DNA from: Clitoria ternatea
Taxonomy: Eukaryota > Streptophyta > Magnoliopsida > Fabales > Fabaceae
Assembly: GCA_037962975.1 (NCBI GenBank)
Contig: CM075676.1
Span: 28,701,001 to 28,765,000 of the forward strand
DNA: 64,000 nt
Direction: 5' to 3'
Made by a program: the position numbers and the translations under genes. The notes below the pieces were generated by a model. It was not told the DNA's origin. It worked only from the letters and a program-made list of their open reading frames with translations, and made no database searches. This document shows positions 1 through 13,817 of this stretch, piece after piece (the stretch's first letter is position 1; each line of letters starts with the position of its first letter).

Positions 1-1466
1 TTGGTTAATGATTTAAGAATTATTTCCTTTTAGTAAATTAGAATTTTAAAGTAAATTATTTTGGTTTTCCCCAACATAATAACTAAAGGATATTTTGATA
101 TAATCGAGATTTCTAAGCTCGATCTTGCTAAGATCCAATTTGAGAAAGATTATGTAAACATGTAAAGTTTTCTATGAGAAGATCTTGAGATATTTAAGGC
201 TTAGAAACTCAATTTTGGTGAGATTTAAATTCGATATTTGTACTAAATTTATTTTTGTATAACAAAAATTTAAAGAAGAAATTATGGAAATGTACAATTT
301 ATTAAGATGATTTTGTAGACCTTTATGGTATTTATTAATTGACTTTCTAAAAGTCTTAACCAACTAAATACGCGAGTAGTTCATACATCATATAATATCA
401 AAGAAAAGATATGTAATATTTCCTGAGGACAGATTATAGAAACCAAGGATACATTAGAGAAAGTTCAAATGCGAGCCTTGGGATGAGTGTGTGAAAGGGT
501 GCTTCAGGGGACCTGGGGTCGCTCCCTAGTGTGGGGTACTTTCACAATAAAAATCTTCTCAGTCCGACTAGTCTCTAAGTGTTTCCATGCCAGTTGAGTT
601 GTTCATATGTCATGAAGGCATTTATGTTATTATTATCCTGAATTATGAAACAGTGTAAACTTCTAGTTGGCCTAGTGCAAAAATAAAATTTTAAGGGCCC
701 ACATGTACAAATTGAATGAATAGTAACATTAAAAGCATTCCATAACACTCATGTGATTATGACAATCTATGTGTGTGGTTGTGAGTGAAAGTATAATTAT
801 TATGTTTATGAAAATTCTACATTCATAATTGATTGTGTATGTGATTATGACTGATATTATTATATTAGTTTGTGAAAACCCTTATGCTTATGTTTTATCT
901 GTAAAGTATTATATTCTATTTCTCACTCCTTGTTTGATTTTCTATGTCTAAAATATATGTTATGTTGGTATATAGCTAGACGCTAGCAGTCCAAGATGAA
1001 AGAACATTACAAGAAGGTAAAGTAGTCTCATCCTTAATCAGATAGGTGAAGAGCTGTGCCAAGAGTAGGATTCAAAACTATATGGTTTGAAGACTAGAAA
1101 ATAATTGGTCACAATCGTAGTAAAGGTATATGTTAAAAAAAATTATCTTTAGTTTTAGTTTACCTTATTACAATATCAAGTTAGATAATTGTAACAAGGT
1201 AAAGGTTAAACTTTGATAAACCTTATCATTTGGATATATTACTGTAACCTTTAATCACTTATGATTTCTAAAAAGTTATTTTATCCTTATGTACAAATAT
1301 TGAAAGAAAAAACAAAACTTTGTTTTACTTTCAATATTTAAAGGAAATCAAGTACATATACGTCCTTATATATGCGAGATAAGGAATGATAAAAATATAT
1401 ATCTTTCTAAAATTTTTTAAAAAAGCAACAAGAATATATATCTCGTGTATATAAGGGGGTGTTACA
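1..1466 (+). repeat. Element A 5' LTR, 3' portion only
   Basis: This matches 12352-13817 of the 3' LTR nearly base for base with small indels. It ends GGGGGTGTTACA at 1466, directly before the primer binding site. The left part of the LTR, with its promoter, is cut off by the window edge. There is no coding content. Confidence 0.85.
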
Positions 1467-1469
1467 AAA

Positions 1470-1481
1470 TGGTATAAGAGC
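1470..1481 (+). other. Primer binding site of element A (initiator-Met tRNA type)
   Basis: TGGTATAAGAGC, three bases after the LTR end, differs at one base from the standard plant initiator-Met primer site TGGTATCAGAGC. The C-to-A change suggests decay. It fixes the LTR boundary and the plus orientation of element A. Confidence 0.8.
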
Positions 1482-2448
1482 AATTCAATCTAAATCGGCT
1501 TGGGGTATGGTTTTACTAGCCTGTTTGGGTACTCTGATGGTTAAGTTAGTCAAAAGATTTTATGATTGATACAGGAGGAAATTTTATTATTGGAATAGAT
1601 TACAAAAAGCAAGTGAAGAAAAGTTAGGAATTAAAAAAAAAGAAAAAACTAGTTTTTAAGTTCGTAAGAAGTATAAGTTAGAACTCTATAGCCTATTACT
1701 TGAAAAATGTTATTGTAGGGATTATCAGAGACTGGTCATTCTGAAGTCTTTCTTGACATTATTTAAGTATGCGTTTTAATGTATGGTGGGATAATAAGGT
1801 AAATTAACTAATGTAGTTATTTTCTTTTATTTCAGATGTGATGTATGGTGTTTGATTCTTTAGTTAATATGTGATAATGAAATATTCAACATTTGCCTCT
1901 TTTACAATATGGTAAGGGACATATTGTTGTACATAGAGGGACAAGGTGTCTGATATTTTGTTTGAATGTTTTGTCAATCTTATCATTTATTAATGAAGGA
2001 AGCTAAACAAATTGTGTGTGCATGTTTTATCTGTTTACATGTGGGGACAATAAGGGAGATAAGACAATAAAAGATCTTTAATAACATATATTTTCATATA
2101 AGAATTAAATGTTAAGCTTTAGGAAAAAGTCTTAGGAATATTTTGATATGAATTTTAAACCGGATCTGCCATGACTTTAACTACTTAGTTATAAATTACT
2201 GGGACTGATCACCCCGAATGATTTACACTATGTAATGAAAGATGTAACACCCCTAATTTCATTATTTCTTATTTAAAATAAAATTTCAAAGGAATTTGAT
2301 TATAGTTCTTTAGAACTTTTTGATTGTTATATAATTTATAAGTTTTTGGAATTTTTATATTTTTTCATTTTTTGGGAATGAAAAAAATACCTTTAACCTT
2401 TCATCTAATAACCAAAATGTCACTGCCGACATCATCGCTTACATCATC

Positions 2449-2547
2449 GGTGGGTAAATACTTACATCATGAATAGTGACCGGTGGGTGAATACTTACAT
2501 CATGAATAGTGACCGGTGGGTAAATACTTACATCATGAATAGTAAAA
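2449..2547 (+). repeat. 33-bp tandem repeat upstream of the S1 TATA box
   Basis: Three units begin at 2449, 2482 and 2515, each starting GGTGGGTAAATACTTACATC, with a period of exactly 33 bp. The array lies 40 to 140 bp upstream of TATAAATA at 2587, where LTR enhancers usually sit. B1 has the same array with about four units. A, B2 and S2 lack it. Confidence 0.85.
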
Positions 2548-2586
2548 TAAATAATTAAGTAATCTTAAATAGTAAAATTCTCTTCC

Positions 2587-2594
2587 TATAAATA
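2587..2594 (+). promoter_or_regulatory. TATA box of solo LTR S1
   Basis: TATAAATA followed by GATGG matches the plant TATA consensus. Its spacing to the downstream conserved leader block is the same in B1 (21038-21045). Equivalent boxes are at 8324 (A), 43246 (B2) and 11345-11352 on the minus strand (S2). Confidence 0.7.
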
Positions 2595-2859
2595 GATGGC
2601 TCATTTACAACATTTTCACACCAAAAATTAGAGAGAGAATCTAGAGAGATAGTACGTAAGAAATTAGTGGGGAGTAAATTCTTTTGGTGAAAAAAGATTC
2701 TGCCGGAGATGTAAGGTAATAACATCTTTCTTCTATATTTTTTTTATGATTATTTAGATTATTCTTTTTAGTACTCTTAAACTATTAATATACTATTATT
2801 ATTATGAATAAGTTACTATGGTAAAAATAAATTACCATTGTGTTATTTTTACTACTTTC

Positions 2860-3240
2860 GGTTACTATTCAAAATTTACTATTTATATTCACTATTCACA
2901 ATTTACCATTTACTATTATTATTCAAATTTATCATTTACCGTTATTATTCAAAATTTATTAGTTGCTGTTACTATTCAAAATTTACTATTTACCATTACT
3001 ATTCAAAATTTACTATTTACTGTTACTATTCAAAATTTACTATTTACCATTACTATTCAAAATTTACTATTTACTATTATTGTTCATAATTTACCATTTA
3101 TCACTATTATTCAAAATTTACTATTCATGATTTACTATTTACTATTACTATTCAAAAATTACTATTTACTGTTACTATTGATGATTTACTATTTATTGTT
3201 ACTATTTACTATTACTATGCGTATTTACTATTTATCATTC
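2860..3240 (+). repeat. Degenerate TTACTATT/AAAATTTACTATT array in the S1 leader
   Basis: About 380 bp of imperfect short units of the type TTACTATTCAAAATTTAC repeat head to tail, with inverted AATAGTAA forms at the edges. The open frames that cross it are by-products of the repeat. Arrays of the same kind occupy the same position in A (8560-8860), S2 (about 10925-11110, minus), B1 (about 21290-21920) and B2 (about 43480-43750). Confidence 0.85.
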
Positions 3241-5737
3241 TGATAGCAATCTTAATTTTCATCTTATGCTTATACTGAAATAAATTATTATTAATATTTT
3301 GTTAGAACTTAGAGGCGCAGAGCGAATTCACTTTTGGTAGCAAATCAAGGTAAGGGGGTGAGATAAGAATATAATATGAAAATACATAAGAATATTGGGA
3401 GGAGTCCCCTACTCCTTTTAAACATAACAATATTATTATTTTAAAATAATAACTTTTAACTTAAAATTTATAATAATTATTATTAATAAATTAAGCATCT
3501 TGTGTAACTTAATATCTGAAATATTTATTCAAGAACTTGAACTATTATGACCTATGTGGACTGGACTGAACCAATGCAAGGACTTGGACTATTATGACCT
3601 ATATGGACTGAACTAGACCTATGCAAGGATTGGACTATCTTAGATTTACATAGACCTGCACGAGGAATTGACCAAAGAACTTAAAACAAACTTTATTAAT
3701 TTAAATAATCATTGAAATTTAAATTATCATATTTATAACTGATGTTTAATTATTTGATTTGATTATGATTGTTAATATTTATTTATGCTTTATGATGTTT
3801 GATTGTGATTGACAATGTTTGATTATGATTGATAATCTTGTACTGTGGAGTTTGAGCATATAACAAGCATGATGGAAAGCTAAAATTCAGTAAGAATTTA
3901 CTTATTTCCTACTTCTTTATTTACTTATTCATCTTTATTCAAATTACTTTTAAGAAATTTCTTAGATTTCAATAAAACTACATAAGTTTTTAGAAATCTC
4001 TTTTTATCTTTTAATATATGTATATATCTTTACTAAAATTTAGATTTTTAGTTAGTTTATCAGAAAGAAAAAGAAAGAGAAATTATTTTATAAAAATATT
4101 TTTTTACTAATATTTTAATATATATATATACATGTTATTTAAATATATAAAAATATTAAACAAAATTTTCAAGTACTAAGATTTTAAAGATTGATAATTC
4201 TAAATTCGAGTTTTTAGTAATTGATTTTGAATTAACCTATAGACTTTCTAAAGAAGGTTGTGAAAAATATATTTAAGGCTTTGAAACTCAAATTATAAGG
4301 AGATTTGATTTGTGATTTGAAAAGGAACTGTACTAAAATTCTATGTGTATATTTGAGAATTTGAAAAAGTACAGTTTACTGGGGTGGCTATGTCGCGATT
4401 CGTAGGCCCCGATAATATAATTGAGTTTCTAAAAGTCTTAACCAACTAAATACGCGAGTAGTTCATGCATCATGAATCATCAAAGAGGAACAAAACGATA
4501 TTGTCTGGGGACGGATTATAGAAACCGAGGATACATTAGAGGAGGCTTAATTGTGAGCCTTGGGATGAAAGGGTGTGAAAGGGTGCTTTAGGGGACCTGG
4601 GATAGCTCCCTAGTGTCAGGTATTTTCACAATAAAAACCTTCTCAATCTGACTAGTCTCTAAGTGTTTCCATGCCAGTTGAGCTGTTCATGTTATTATTA
4701 TCCAGAATTATAGAACAATAAAGCTCCTGGTTGGCCCAGTGTAAATTAAAATTTAAGGGGCCCATATATATAGGTAAGTTATGATGAAGATATGGTATAT
4801 CATTCATACATTCATAATTGATTGTGCATGTGATTGTGATTAATATTATTATTCTAGTTTGTGAAAACCCTTTATTGCTTATATCCCATTTGGGAATATT
4901 ATATTCTATTTCTCACTCCTTTCTCTATGTTTTTGTTTCATATGTTTTAAATTAATGGTTCGTACAGAGGGAAGGATCGAAGAACATCGACAGTATATAT
5001 AGCACGTTCTAGAAAGGGAGCTCGGTATGAATACCGTGGTCCAATTAATAGATAATGTCATTAGGCAACTGCTCTTGGGCCATGAAGTTTCCTCTCTTTC
5101 TAATAATGTTTAATATCTATTTTATTTGGATGAGTGTAAAATTACTTTATAAATTTTAATGATATTCATGAGGTATTTTAGAAATATTATATGTAATTGT
5201 ACTCTGATAGTTTCTTTTAGCGATTATATTTTTAGTAAAAAAAAATTTCATGAATTTTTTAGAAATTATTGAGATGTAACAGAGGGTGTTACAAAAGACA
5301 TGTCGAATGAAGGATGAATTTAACCCTAGGTTAATGTGGTATATGGAGAAATGGAGATAAACTCAACAAACTCTATTAGGATTTCCTTACCATGTCCTTA
5401 AATTCGTATAGATACTTGTGTGAATTAGAATTTCAATGGATAGATAACTGTTATAATCCCAAACTAGTATAACAAATTGTCTAAGATAGAATCATAGTTT
5501 TTTTCCTTTGATGATATACTTTGAATCTAAAAAAATGTGTGGATGTATGCTTTATGAAAGAAATATGGTAATTTATTCACTAACTTGTTTGGTGTGACAA
5601 ATAATCGTACTAGGAATTATATCTCTGACTATTTATATTGATTCTTCTTTTATATGACATATAAGATATGTTAATTGTTGTCTGATTTGATTAAGTTTTC
5701 CTTTATGATGTCTGTAATTTAATAATATATGTGATGG

Positions 5738-5738
<1 letters not shown>

Positions 5739-5775
<37 letters not shown>
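5739..5775. repeat. (TA)n microsatellite
   Basis: This is an uninterrupted TA dinucleotide run of about 37 bp in the internal region of element A. Confidence 0.95.
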
Positions 5776-5778
<3 letters not shown>

Positions 5779-8323
5779 TTAATTAAACTTTTATGGTTGT
5801 GACATTGAATGTAATTAACCATATATTGTTGAACTTTCTAAGTGTTTTATTGTGATAAATAGGTCAATAAAAGATCTAAAGTGAGTACTATAGATCTTTG
5901 GAAGATATTGATATTGGTTTAATATTGGAAAAAAATTATATCATAAAATATTTTCTTTGTGATTCCTAACAATTAGATATATGTTTATTAAATTATTTTC
6001 TTTTAGTCATCAATTTTGTCCAATGAATATACATACCCTATATAAATCATTATGTAATGTTCATTGTATAAATATTTTGATAGACTTAAAATAAATAAAT
6101 GTGTTAGTGAACCATGGGTAAATAGATATGGACCCTTATTTACTAATTTAGCGTAGTTTCTATGAAGTAAGTTGCATAAACCTTAGCCAACCATAACAAA
6201 AATTTAAGTGAATATTTCTAAGTCAATGTAGTGATTTGTAATCATTTAAGATTAGTGAACTTATCAATTTTGTGTAATGATTGTAATCAATTATGATGGA
6301 ATATGCAATCAATTAGTTAAGAAATATTTAATCCATTATGTAGGACAGTAAGAATTGATTGCATGCCCTGGATTGTCATAAAGCAAAGAACATAAGGATT
6401 TAGTTAGATAAACAAGTACAACACGGACTAAGACATATTTTTCCTTTTTCACTAGGATAATTTATTATGCACGATTACATTGAAGAAGATAAAGTAGAAC
6501 ATCTAGTACATCATAGTTAAAAGACGAGTAGCCACTTGTTCTTTTGACAATTATTGAAGAATTATAATGGTTAGAGGCCCATGAGTGATGATAATAAATA
6601 AAACACCCAAATTAGAACAATCACCATAATTATTATAAGAAGTGAGAAAGTTGATACCAAGTACTTTAGTTCTTCTTACATTCGCTTTTCTTTACTTCTA
6701 GGAATGTTGCCCATCGAATAGTACAATCTTACTTGAGGAGAAGGATTGAAGAAATTAGATAGAAAAAAGAAACTAGGAAACTTTGAATTTATGGTAGGAA
6801 GTGGGGATGAATTGGAAATTTATAAGCAAGCAAAGGTTTACGAGCAACAGTTACAATGGCTAGTCCAACGTCTAGTTGTCCAGTGATTAATCCTTAACAG
6901 TCAATTTTAATATGTTGTGAGTAGGAATTTTAATTAATAGATGTTATGGATTATATTAAGTAATATTTTAATAGATTAAAAAATGTAATTATTGAGATGT
7001 TAGAGTTAACCATCAGTTTAGGATGAACATGGTTGACAAAATTAAGATGATTAATATTTTTGAGTGAAAATACCTGATAAGACTAAGAGAATGTAAGTGG
7101 CAATATCAAGGAAAGGATACACAATTCGCAACAAAACTAGAAAACATATTTTAACACAGTTCACTTAGTTTAGCCTTAGTAAGATTTATTAACAATATCA
7201 AATTTCGATGACAAAATTTCTTTTAGAGGATTAGAGTTGTAACATCTCATTTTCTACTCAAATAGAAGATATATATTAATATCTCTTTAATAAGAAACGC
7301 TTACTATTAGTTAATTTATTATTAAATAATATTTTTATAAAACTTTGGTACTTATATTTAATTATTTTGTTAAAAAAACTAGAAAAATATTATTTTATTA
7401 TTATATAATTTATCACCAATTTCATTTCAACTTATATATTATTGAGATACTCTCATGAATAAATTTCCATAATTTTATAATAATAATAATAATTATAATA
7501 TATGAATTTATTTTTATTTTTTGGATATAACCTGTCTAGTTTGAAAATTGTTATCAATAATATTATATATATATATATGTATATTTTGAATGGGGATTTT
7601 AAAATGACTTAATTAGTATTCACTGATTAAGAAATTATATTAAAAGGATTTTCAACATCACTATTATTCACGACTTTTATTTTACGTTTTTATATTTATG
7701 TTTTTACATATTTATGATTTAATTCTTATTAGAATTTTAAAATTTTTTTGAAGAAATTAGATTATGGTTCTTCAAAACTTTTTGATCTATATATTATTTA
7801 TGATTTTCTGGAATTTTTATATGAATTATTAAAAATATTTTAAAAAATAATATAATTTAAATAATTTTATATTAAAAGTTACTTAAAATAAAATATCTTC
7901 ACAAGAAAGTGAAGTTGGCTTATAGGAAAATTTTCTAAAAATCCATTTCAAGTAAACTTATCTAAAACTATTCAGTTTGAGTAAAATCTTGATTTTTACC
8001 AATCATGAGGAAACCAGAAAGGTACCAATAAATTTTTATTAACAGAAAATTTTAGATTTTTAAAATTTAAATTTTATATTACTTATTATAAAATTAGTAA
8101 GGTCTAATATAATATCGTTAAATTTTAAAAGGGCTGATTTTAAATATTTAAAATATTCTGAACATGGTTACTATTTGACTTAATAATTCAACCGTCATTT
8201 ACTACGTAAAACACTGCACATGTATGAAAATTTCAAATGATGCACAGTAACAAGGATCGAAATTTTCAAAATTGCATAGTACTTTTATAATAAAATAGTG
8301 GAATGCACAGTGGAAAGTTCGCC

Positions 8324-8331
8324 TATAAATA
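8324..8331 (+). promoter_or_regulatory. TATA box of the element A 3' LTR
   Basis: CCTATAAATAGAGG lies about 1.09 kb from the LTR start. The sequence before it is the 'A-type' promoter shared with B2 and S2 and unlike the S1/B1 promoter. Confidence 0.65.
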
Positions 8332-9011
8332 GAGGAGGTACCCAATGAAGGAAAATCACATTTCAGATTAAATTTTCTTAAATATAGTAGTTTTAGAGAG
8401 ATAATGGTGGAAGTAAAAGAAAAACAATTTTTTTAGAAAGTGGTTCTGCTAGAAGTATAAGGTAACAATAACTCTCTTTCATATTTTTTATGTTTATTTT
8501 CATATCGTTTTAAAATCAATTATTATATTGGATATAATATTCTTATTTTAAATTACTATTCTAAATAGTGAGTTACTATGTCAAATAGTAAATCACTATT
8601 GTGAATAGTAAATTACTATTTATGATTTACTGTTACTATTCACGATTTACTATTTATTGTTACTATTTACGATTTATTATTTACTGTTACTATTGATGAT
8701 TTACTATTTACTATTATTATTCATGATTTACTATTTATTGTTACTATTCATTATTACTATTTAAAGTAACTATTTAAAATTTACTATTTACTATTACTAT
8801 ACATAATTACTATTTATTGTTTATAGATACTATTCAAATTACTATTTCAAATAGTAATCTTAATTTTTATCTTATATCTATATTGAAATAAATTGGTATT
8901 AACATTTTTTAGAACTCAGAGGCCTAGAGCGAACTCGCTTTTGGTAGCAAATGAAGGTAAGAGGAAGTGTGATAAGAATATAATATGAAAAGATATAAGA
9001 ATAACAGGAGG

Positions 9012-11690
9012 TGTAACACCCTCAGTTACACCTTAATAAATTCTAGAAAAATTCGTAATTTTTTTACTAAAGATATGATTATTAAAAAGAAACCATTAGA
9101 ATAAATTACATACATCATTTCTGAAATATCTCATAAATATTATTAAAACTTTATAAAGTAATTTTACATTCATCTGAAGAAAATAAATATTAAACATTAT
9201 AAGAAAGAGATGAAACTCCATGGCCCAGAATCAGTTACTTAATAACATTATTTATTCATTGGACCACAGTATTCATACCGAGCTCCCTTTCTAGAACGTG
9301 CTATATTTACTACCGAGATTCTTTGATTCTTCCCTGTGAACCATCAATTTAAAATATATGAAATAAAAACATGAAGAAAGGAGTGAGAAACAGAATATAA
9401 TATTCCCAAATAGAACATAAGCAAAAAAGGGTTTTCACAAATTAGTATAATAATATCAATCACAATCACAATCATATACACAATCAATTATGAATGTATG
9501 AATGTTATGCAATATCTTCATCATAACTTACCTATATGTGGGCCTTTAAATTTTAATTTGCACTGGGCCAACCAGGAGTTTACACTGTTCCACAAGTTTG
9601 GATAATAATAATATGAACAGCTCAACTGGCATGGAAACACTTAGAGACTAGTCAAATTAAGAAAGTTTTTATTGTGAAAATACCCGACACTAGGGAGCTA
9701 CCCCAGGTCCCCTAAAGCACCCTTTCATACCCTCTCATCCCAAGCCTCGCAATTAAGCCTCCTCTAATGTATCTTCGGTTTATAACACCCTCTCAATAAA
9801 CTGTACATTTTCTTAATTCTCTGAATTTCTGTCATACAGAAATAAATTTGATACAGTTTTCGAATCTCACTGAAATTGAGTTTCTAAGCCTGAAATATCT
9901 CAAAACTTTCTCATATAAAACTTTAAATAATCTTTGTCAAATTGAATCTTAACAAGATCGAATTTAGAAATCTCAATTATTTCCAAATATCTTTAGTTAT
10001 TAAGTTGGAAAAATAAAATAATTTTCTTTTGAAAATTTTATTTTATTAAAAGAGAATAATCTTTAAATCATTAACCAAAAATACTTAAGATTATAAAATT
10101 TTTCTTTAATTCAAGATTTAATCATCTCAACTTTTTTATAAATTAATTTTCATAAAATGACTTCTTTCTAAAATAAATACTAAATTTTTTTATTCTAAAT
10201 ATTAAAAGTAAAGTTAATAAAAAATGATTTCTAAGAAGAAATAAAAGATTTAAAATAATAAAAATTAAAAGAGTAAGGTAAGAAAATTCTTACTGAGTTT
10301 TAATTATTCGTCATGCTTGCTATATGCTCAACTTCATATCACAAGATCATCAATCATAATCAAATATTATCAATCACAATATCATCAATTACAATCAAAT
10401 AATGTCAATCATAATCAAATAATATCGATCACAATTAAATATCATCAATAATAATCAAATACTAATAATTATAATCAAATCAATTAAATATAATTCAAAT
10501 TTTAATAGTTATTTAAATTATCAAAATTGATTTTGAGTCCTTATATTCCATTCCTTGCATAGGTCTATGTAAGTCCATATAATTCAGTCCTTGCATAGGT
10601 ATAGTTCAGTCCATATAGGTCAAACTAGTCCAAGTCCTTGCATAGGTATGTCAGAGTTGGTTACACCAGATATTTAATTTAAAATTTATTATAAATTTTA
10701 AGTTAAAAAGTTAATATTTTAAAATAATAATATTATTAGATTTAAAAGGAGTAGGGGACTCCTCCCATTATTCTTATGTCTTTACATATTATATTTCTAT
10801 CTCACTCCCCCTTACCTTGAATTGTTACCAACAGAGAGTTTGTTTTGCGCCTTCGATTTCTAGAAATATTAATACCAATCTTATTTCAGTATACGCATAA
10901 GATGAAAATTAATATTACTACTTAAAACAAAAACGGTAAATTTTGAATAGTGAATAGTAAATAGTAAATGGTAAATAGTAAATCATGAATAGTAACTATA
11001 AATAGTAACAGTAAATAGTAAAACGTGAATAGTAATGGTAAATAGTAAAACATGAATAGTAAAGGTAAATAGTAATAGTAAATAGTAATTTACTATTGAA
11101 ATAGTATTTTATATTCAGAATAGTAACTTAAAATAATATTATATCCAGTGTAATAATAGATTTCTAAAATGATATGAAAATAACCCTAAAAAATATAAAA
11201 GAGAGGTATTCTTACCTTGTTATTTTAGCAGAACCTCCTTTCAAAAAAATTATTTCTCTCTTACTTCCACCACAATCTCTCTAGCACTACTATATTAAGA
11301 AAATTTAATCAGAAAACTATGATTTCCTTCGTTCCTTCGCTCAGTATTTATAGGAAAGAAATTTACTATGCATTCTATTATTTTATTATAAAAATACTGT
11401 GTAAGAATTGAAAATTTCATATAGATTACTGTGCAAAGTTTGAAAATTTTAGAAATACACAGTGTTTTTCACGTGAAGGAATCTGATGAATTATGAGGGG
11501 GTGCAAATAGCAATTTGGGAGGTATGAATAGCAATTTTGTGTTTTTAAATTATTATTATTTTTTTAAATTTTTTTATAAATTCTGAAATAATATACTGAT
11601 CAAAAAGTTCTAAAGGTGTATATTCGAATTCCATCCAGATTTTAATATAAAATTTTTTGAATAAATAAAAATAAAAATAGGGGTGTTATA
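9012..11690 (-). mobile_element. Solo LTR S2 (inverted), inserted in the A 3' LTR
   Basis: On the plus strand it reads TGTAACACCCTC ... GGGTGTTATA, the reverse complement of an S1-type LTR with one base change in the terminal TGTTACA. The flanking duplication is GGAGG (9007-9011) against GGCGG (11691-11695), four of five identical. Removing the insert restores the ATAACAGGAGGAGTCC-type text seen intact in S1 and B1. It is 2679 bp with no internal region. The minus-strand TATA box is at 11345-11352. Its ends are S1-type but its promoter is A-type. Confidence 0.88.
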
Positions 11691-13817
11691 GGCGGAGTCC
11701 TCTACTTCTTTTAAACTTAATAATATTAATATTTTAAAATGATAATTTTTTTACTTAAAATTTATAATAAATTTTAATAATAAATTAAATATCTTGTATG
11801 ACTTATCCTGAAATACCTATTCAAGGACTTACACTATTATAACCTATACGGACTAGACTAAACCTATACAAGGACTGGACTATCATGGACTTAAATAGAC
11901 CTGTGTGAGGAATGAAATTTAAGGACTCAAAATCAACTCTATTAATTTAAATAACCATTAAACTTTGAATTATGATATTTAATTGATTTAATTTGATTAT
12001 GATTGGTAATATTTGATTGTGATTGATGATATCTAATTATGGTTGATAATATTGGATTGTGATTGATGATCTTGTGATGTGGAGTTTGAGCATATAGAAA
12101 GCATGACGGAAAGTTAAAACTCAGTAAGAATTTTCTTACCATACTCTTTAAAGTTTTATTTTAAGAGAAAGTATTTTATAATTATTTTAGTCTTTTATTT
12201 CTTCTTAGAAATTATTTTCATTAACTTTACTTTTAATCTTTAAAATAAAATCTATTATTTATTTTAAAAAGAATCTATTTCATGAAAATTAATTATAAAA
12301 AGGTTGAGATCATTAATTCTTGAATTAAAGAAAAAATTATAGTTTAAGTATTTTTGGTTAATAATTTAAGAATTATCCTTTTAGTAAATTAGAATTTTAA
12401 AGTAAATTATTTTGGCTTTCCCCAATAGAATAACTAAAGGATATTTTGATATAATCAAGATTTCTAAACTCGATCTTGCTAAGATTCAATTTGAGAAAGA
12501 TTATGTAAATATGTAAAGTTTTCTATGAGAAGATTTTGAGATATTTAAGGCTTGGAAACTCAATTTTGGTGAGCTTTGAATTCGATAACTATACTAAATT
12601 TATTTCTGTATAACGAAAATTCAAAGAAGAAATTATGGAAATATACAGTTTATTGAGATGATTTTGTAGACCTTTATGATATTTATTAATTGACTTTCTA
12701 AAAGACTTAACTAACTAAATACGCGAGTAGTTCAGACATCATATAATATCAAAGAAAAAAGATGTGATATTGCCTAGGGACGGATTATAGAAACCGAGGA
12801 TACATTAGAGGAAGCTCAAATATGAGCCTTGGGATGAGAATGTGTGAAAGGGTGCTTTAGGGGACCTGGGGTCGCTCCTTAGTGTCGGGTACTTTTAAAA
12901 TAAAAATTTTCCTAGTCCGACTAGTCTCTAAGTGTTTCATACCAGTTGAGTTGTTCATATACCACAAAGGCATTTATGTTATTATTATCTGGAATTATAA
13001 AACAGTGTAAACTCCTAGTTGACTTAGTGCAAAAATAAAATTTTAAGGGCCCATATGCATAAATTGAATGAATAGTAGCTTTTAAAAGCATTGCATAACA
13101 CTTATGTGATTATGACAATCTATGTGTGTGGTTATGAGTGAAAGTATAATTATTATGTTTATGAAAATCCTACATTTATAATTGATTGTGTATGTAATTA
13201 GGACTGATATTATTATATTAGTTTATGAAAACCCTTATGCTTATGTTTTATCTGTAAAGTATTATATTCTATTTTTCACTCCTTCTTGTTTGATTTTCTA
13301 TGTCCAAAATATATGCCTTGTTGGTATATAGCTAGACGCTAGCAGTTGAAGATTAAAGAACATAATTACAAGAGGGTAAAGTGGTCTCATCCTTAATTGG
13401 ATAGGTGAAGAGATGTGGCAAGAGTAGGATTCAAAACCATATGGTTTGAAGACTAGGAAATGATTGGTCACAATCGTAGTAAAGGTATATGTTAAAAGAA
13501 ATTATCTTTAGTTTTAGTTTACCTTATTACAATATCAAGTTAGATAATTGTAATAAGGTAAAGGTTAAACTTTGAGAAACCTTATCATTTAGATATATTA
13601 CTGTAACCTTTAATCACTTATTATTTTTGAAAATTTATTTTATCCTTATGCAGAAATATTGAAAGAAAACTTTTTTTTACTTTCAATATTTAAAAGAAAT
13701 CAAGTACATATACGTCCTTATATTTGCGAGATAAGGAATGATAAAAATATATATCTTTCTAAAATTCTTAGAAAAGCAACAAGAATATATATGTCGTGTA
13801 TATAAAGAGGTGTTACA

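Larger units (their letters stand above)
2243..5293 (+). mobile_element. Solo LTR S1, inserted in element A
   Basis: The 3051-bp LTR starts TGTAACACCCC and ends GGGTGTTACA. It is flanked by a perfect 5-bp duplication AAAGA (2238-2242 and 5294-5298). There is no PBS after it and no polypurine tract before it, so it is a solo LTR left by LTR-LTR recombination. Its parts in order are a short 5' end, a 33-bp tandem repeat, TATA box TATAAATA (2587-2594), a degenerate TTACTATT-rich array, a conserved GCAGAGCGAATTCACTTT block near 3316-3340, and a 3' end ending in TGTAACAGAGGGTGTTACA. Its ends match S2, but its promoter matches B1. Confidence 0.92.
1482..7237 (+). other. Element A internal region, non-coding
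   Basis: Once S1 (2243-5293) and one TSD copy are removed, about 2.7 kb of AT-rich sequence remains. I find no open frame above about 60 codons and no gag zinc knuckle, protease, RT or integrase motif on either strand. The last about 40 bases (7200-7237) hold the conserved pre-LTR block with a weak purine tract (AGAGGATTAGAG). A LARD-type derivative or a very decayed coding region are both possible. The almost complete loss of frames favours the former only weakly. Confidence 0.6.
1..13817 (+). mobile_element. Element A: large non-coding LTR retrotransposon (LARD-like, Tekay/Del-related), 5' end outside window
   Basis: A pair of homologous LTRs (1-1466 and 7238-13817) flanks an internal region that starts with an initiator-Met-type primer site and ends with an ATTTCG-GACAAAATTTCTTTTA-type block just before the 3' LTR. 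That 3' layout is typical of plant Tekay/Del chromoviruses. Without nested insertions the 3' LTR is about 3.9 kb and the internal region only about 2.7 kb, with no recognisable gag or pol. I infer a non-autonomous element moved in trans. S1 sits in the internal region and S2 in the 3' LTR. The right flank is CACAT. The left flank lies outside the window, so its TSD cannot be tested. Confidence 0.8.
7238..13817 (+). repeat. Element A 3' LTR, interrupted by S2
   Basis: It starts TGTAACATCTCATTTTC at 7238 and ends GAGGTGTTACA at 13817. With S2 and one TSD copy removed it is about 3.9 kb, like B1 (about 3.81 kb) and B2 (about 3.86 kb reconstructed by length). A TATA box lies at 8324-8331, the TTACTATT array at 8560-8860 and the GAACTCAGAGGC leader block near 8911. 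The final 1.47 kb matches the 5' LTR remnant at 1-1466. Confidence 0.88.

Noticed and set aside
2818..3243. 141-codon open frame rich in Ile/Tyr/Leu
   Set aside because: It is translation of the TTACTATT repeat array; residues repeat with the DNA unit and no motif is present.
2243..5293. DNA transposon with terminal inverted repeats TGTAACACCC/GGGTGTTACA
   Set aside because: The inverted ends are short and typical of Ty3 LTRs; TSD is 5 bp and an LTR promoter layout is present. No transposase.
2243..11690. S1 and S2 as two LTRs of one element
   Set aside because: They are in opposite orientation and each has its own TSD.
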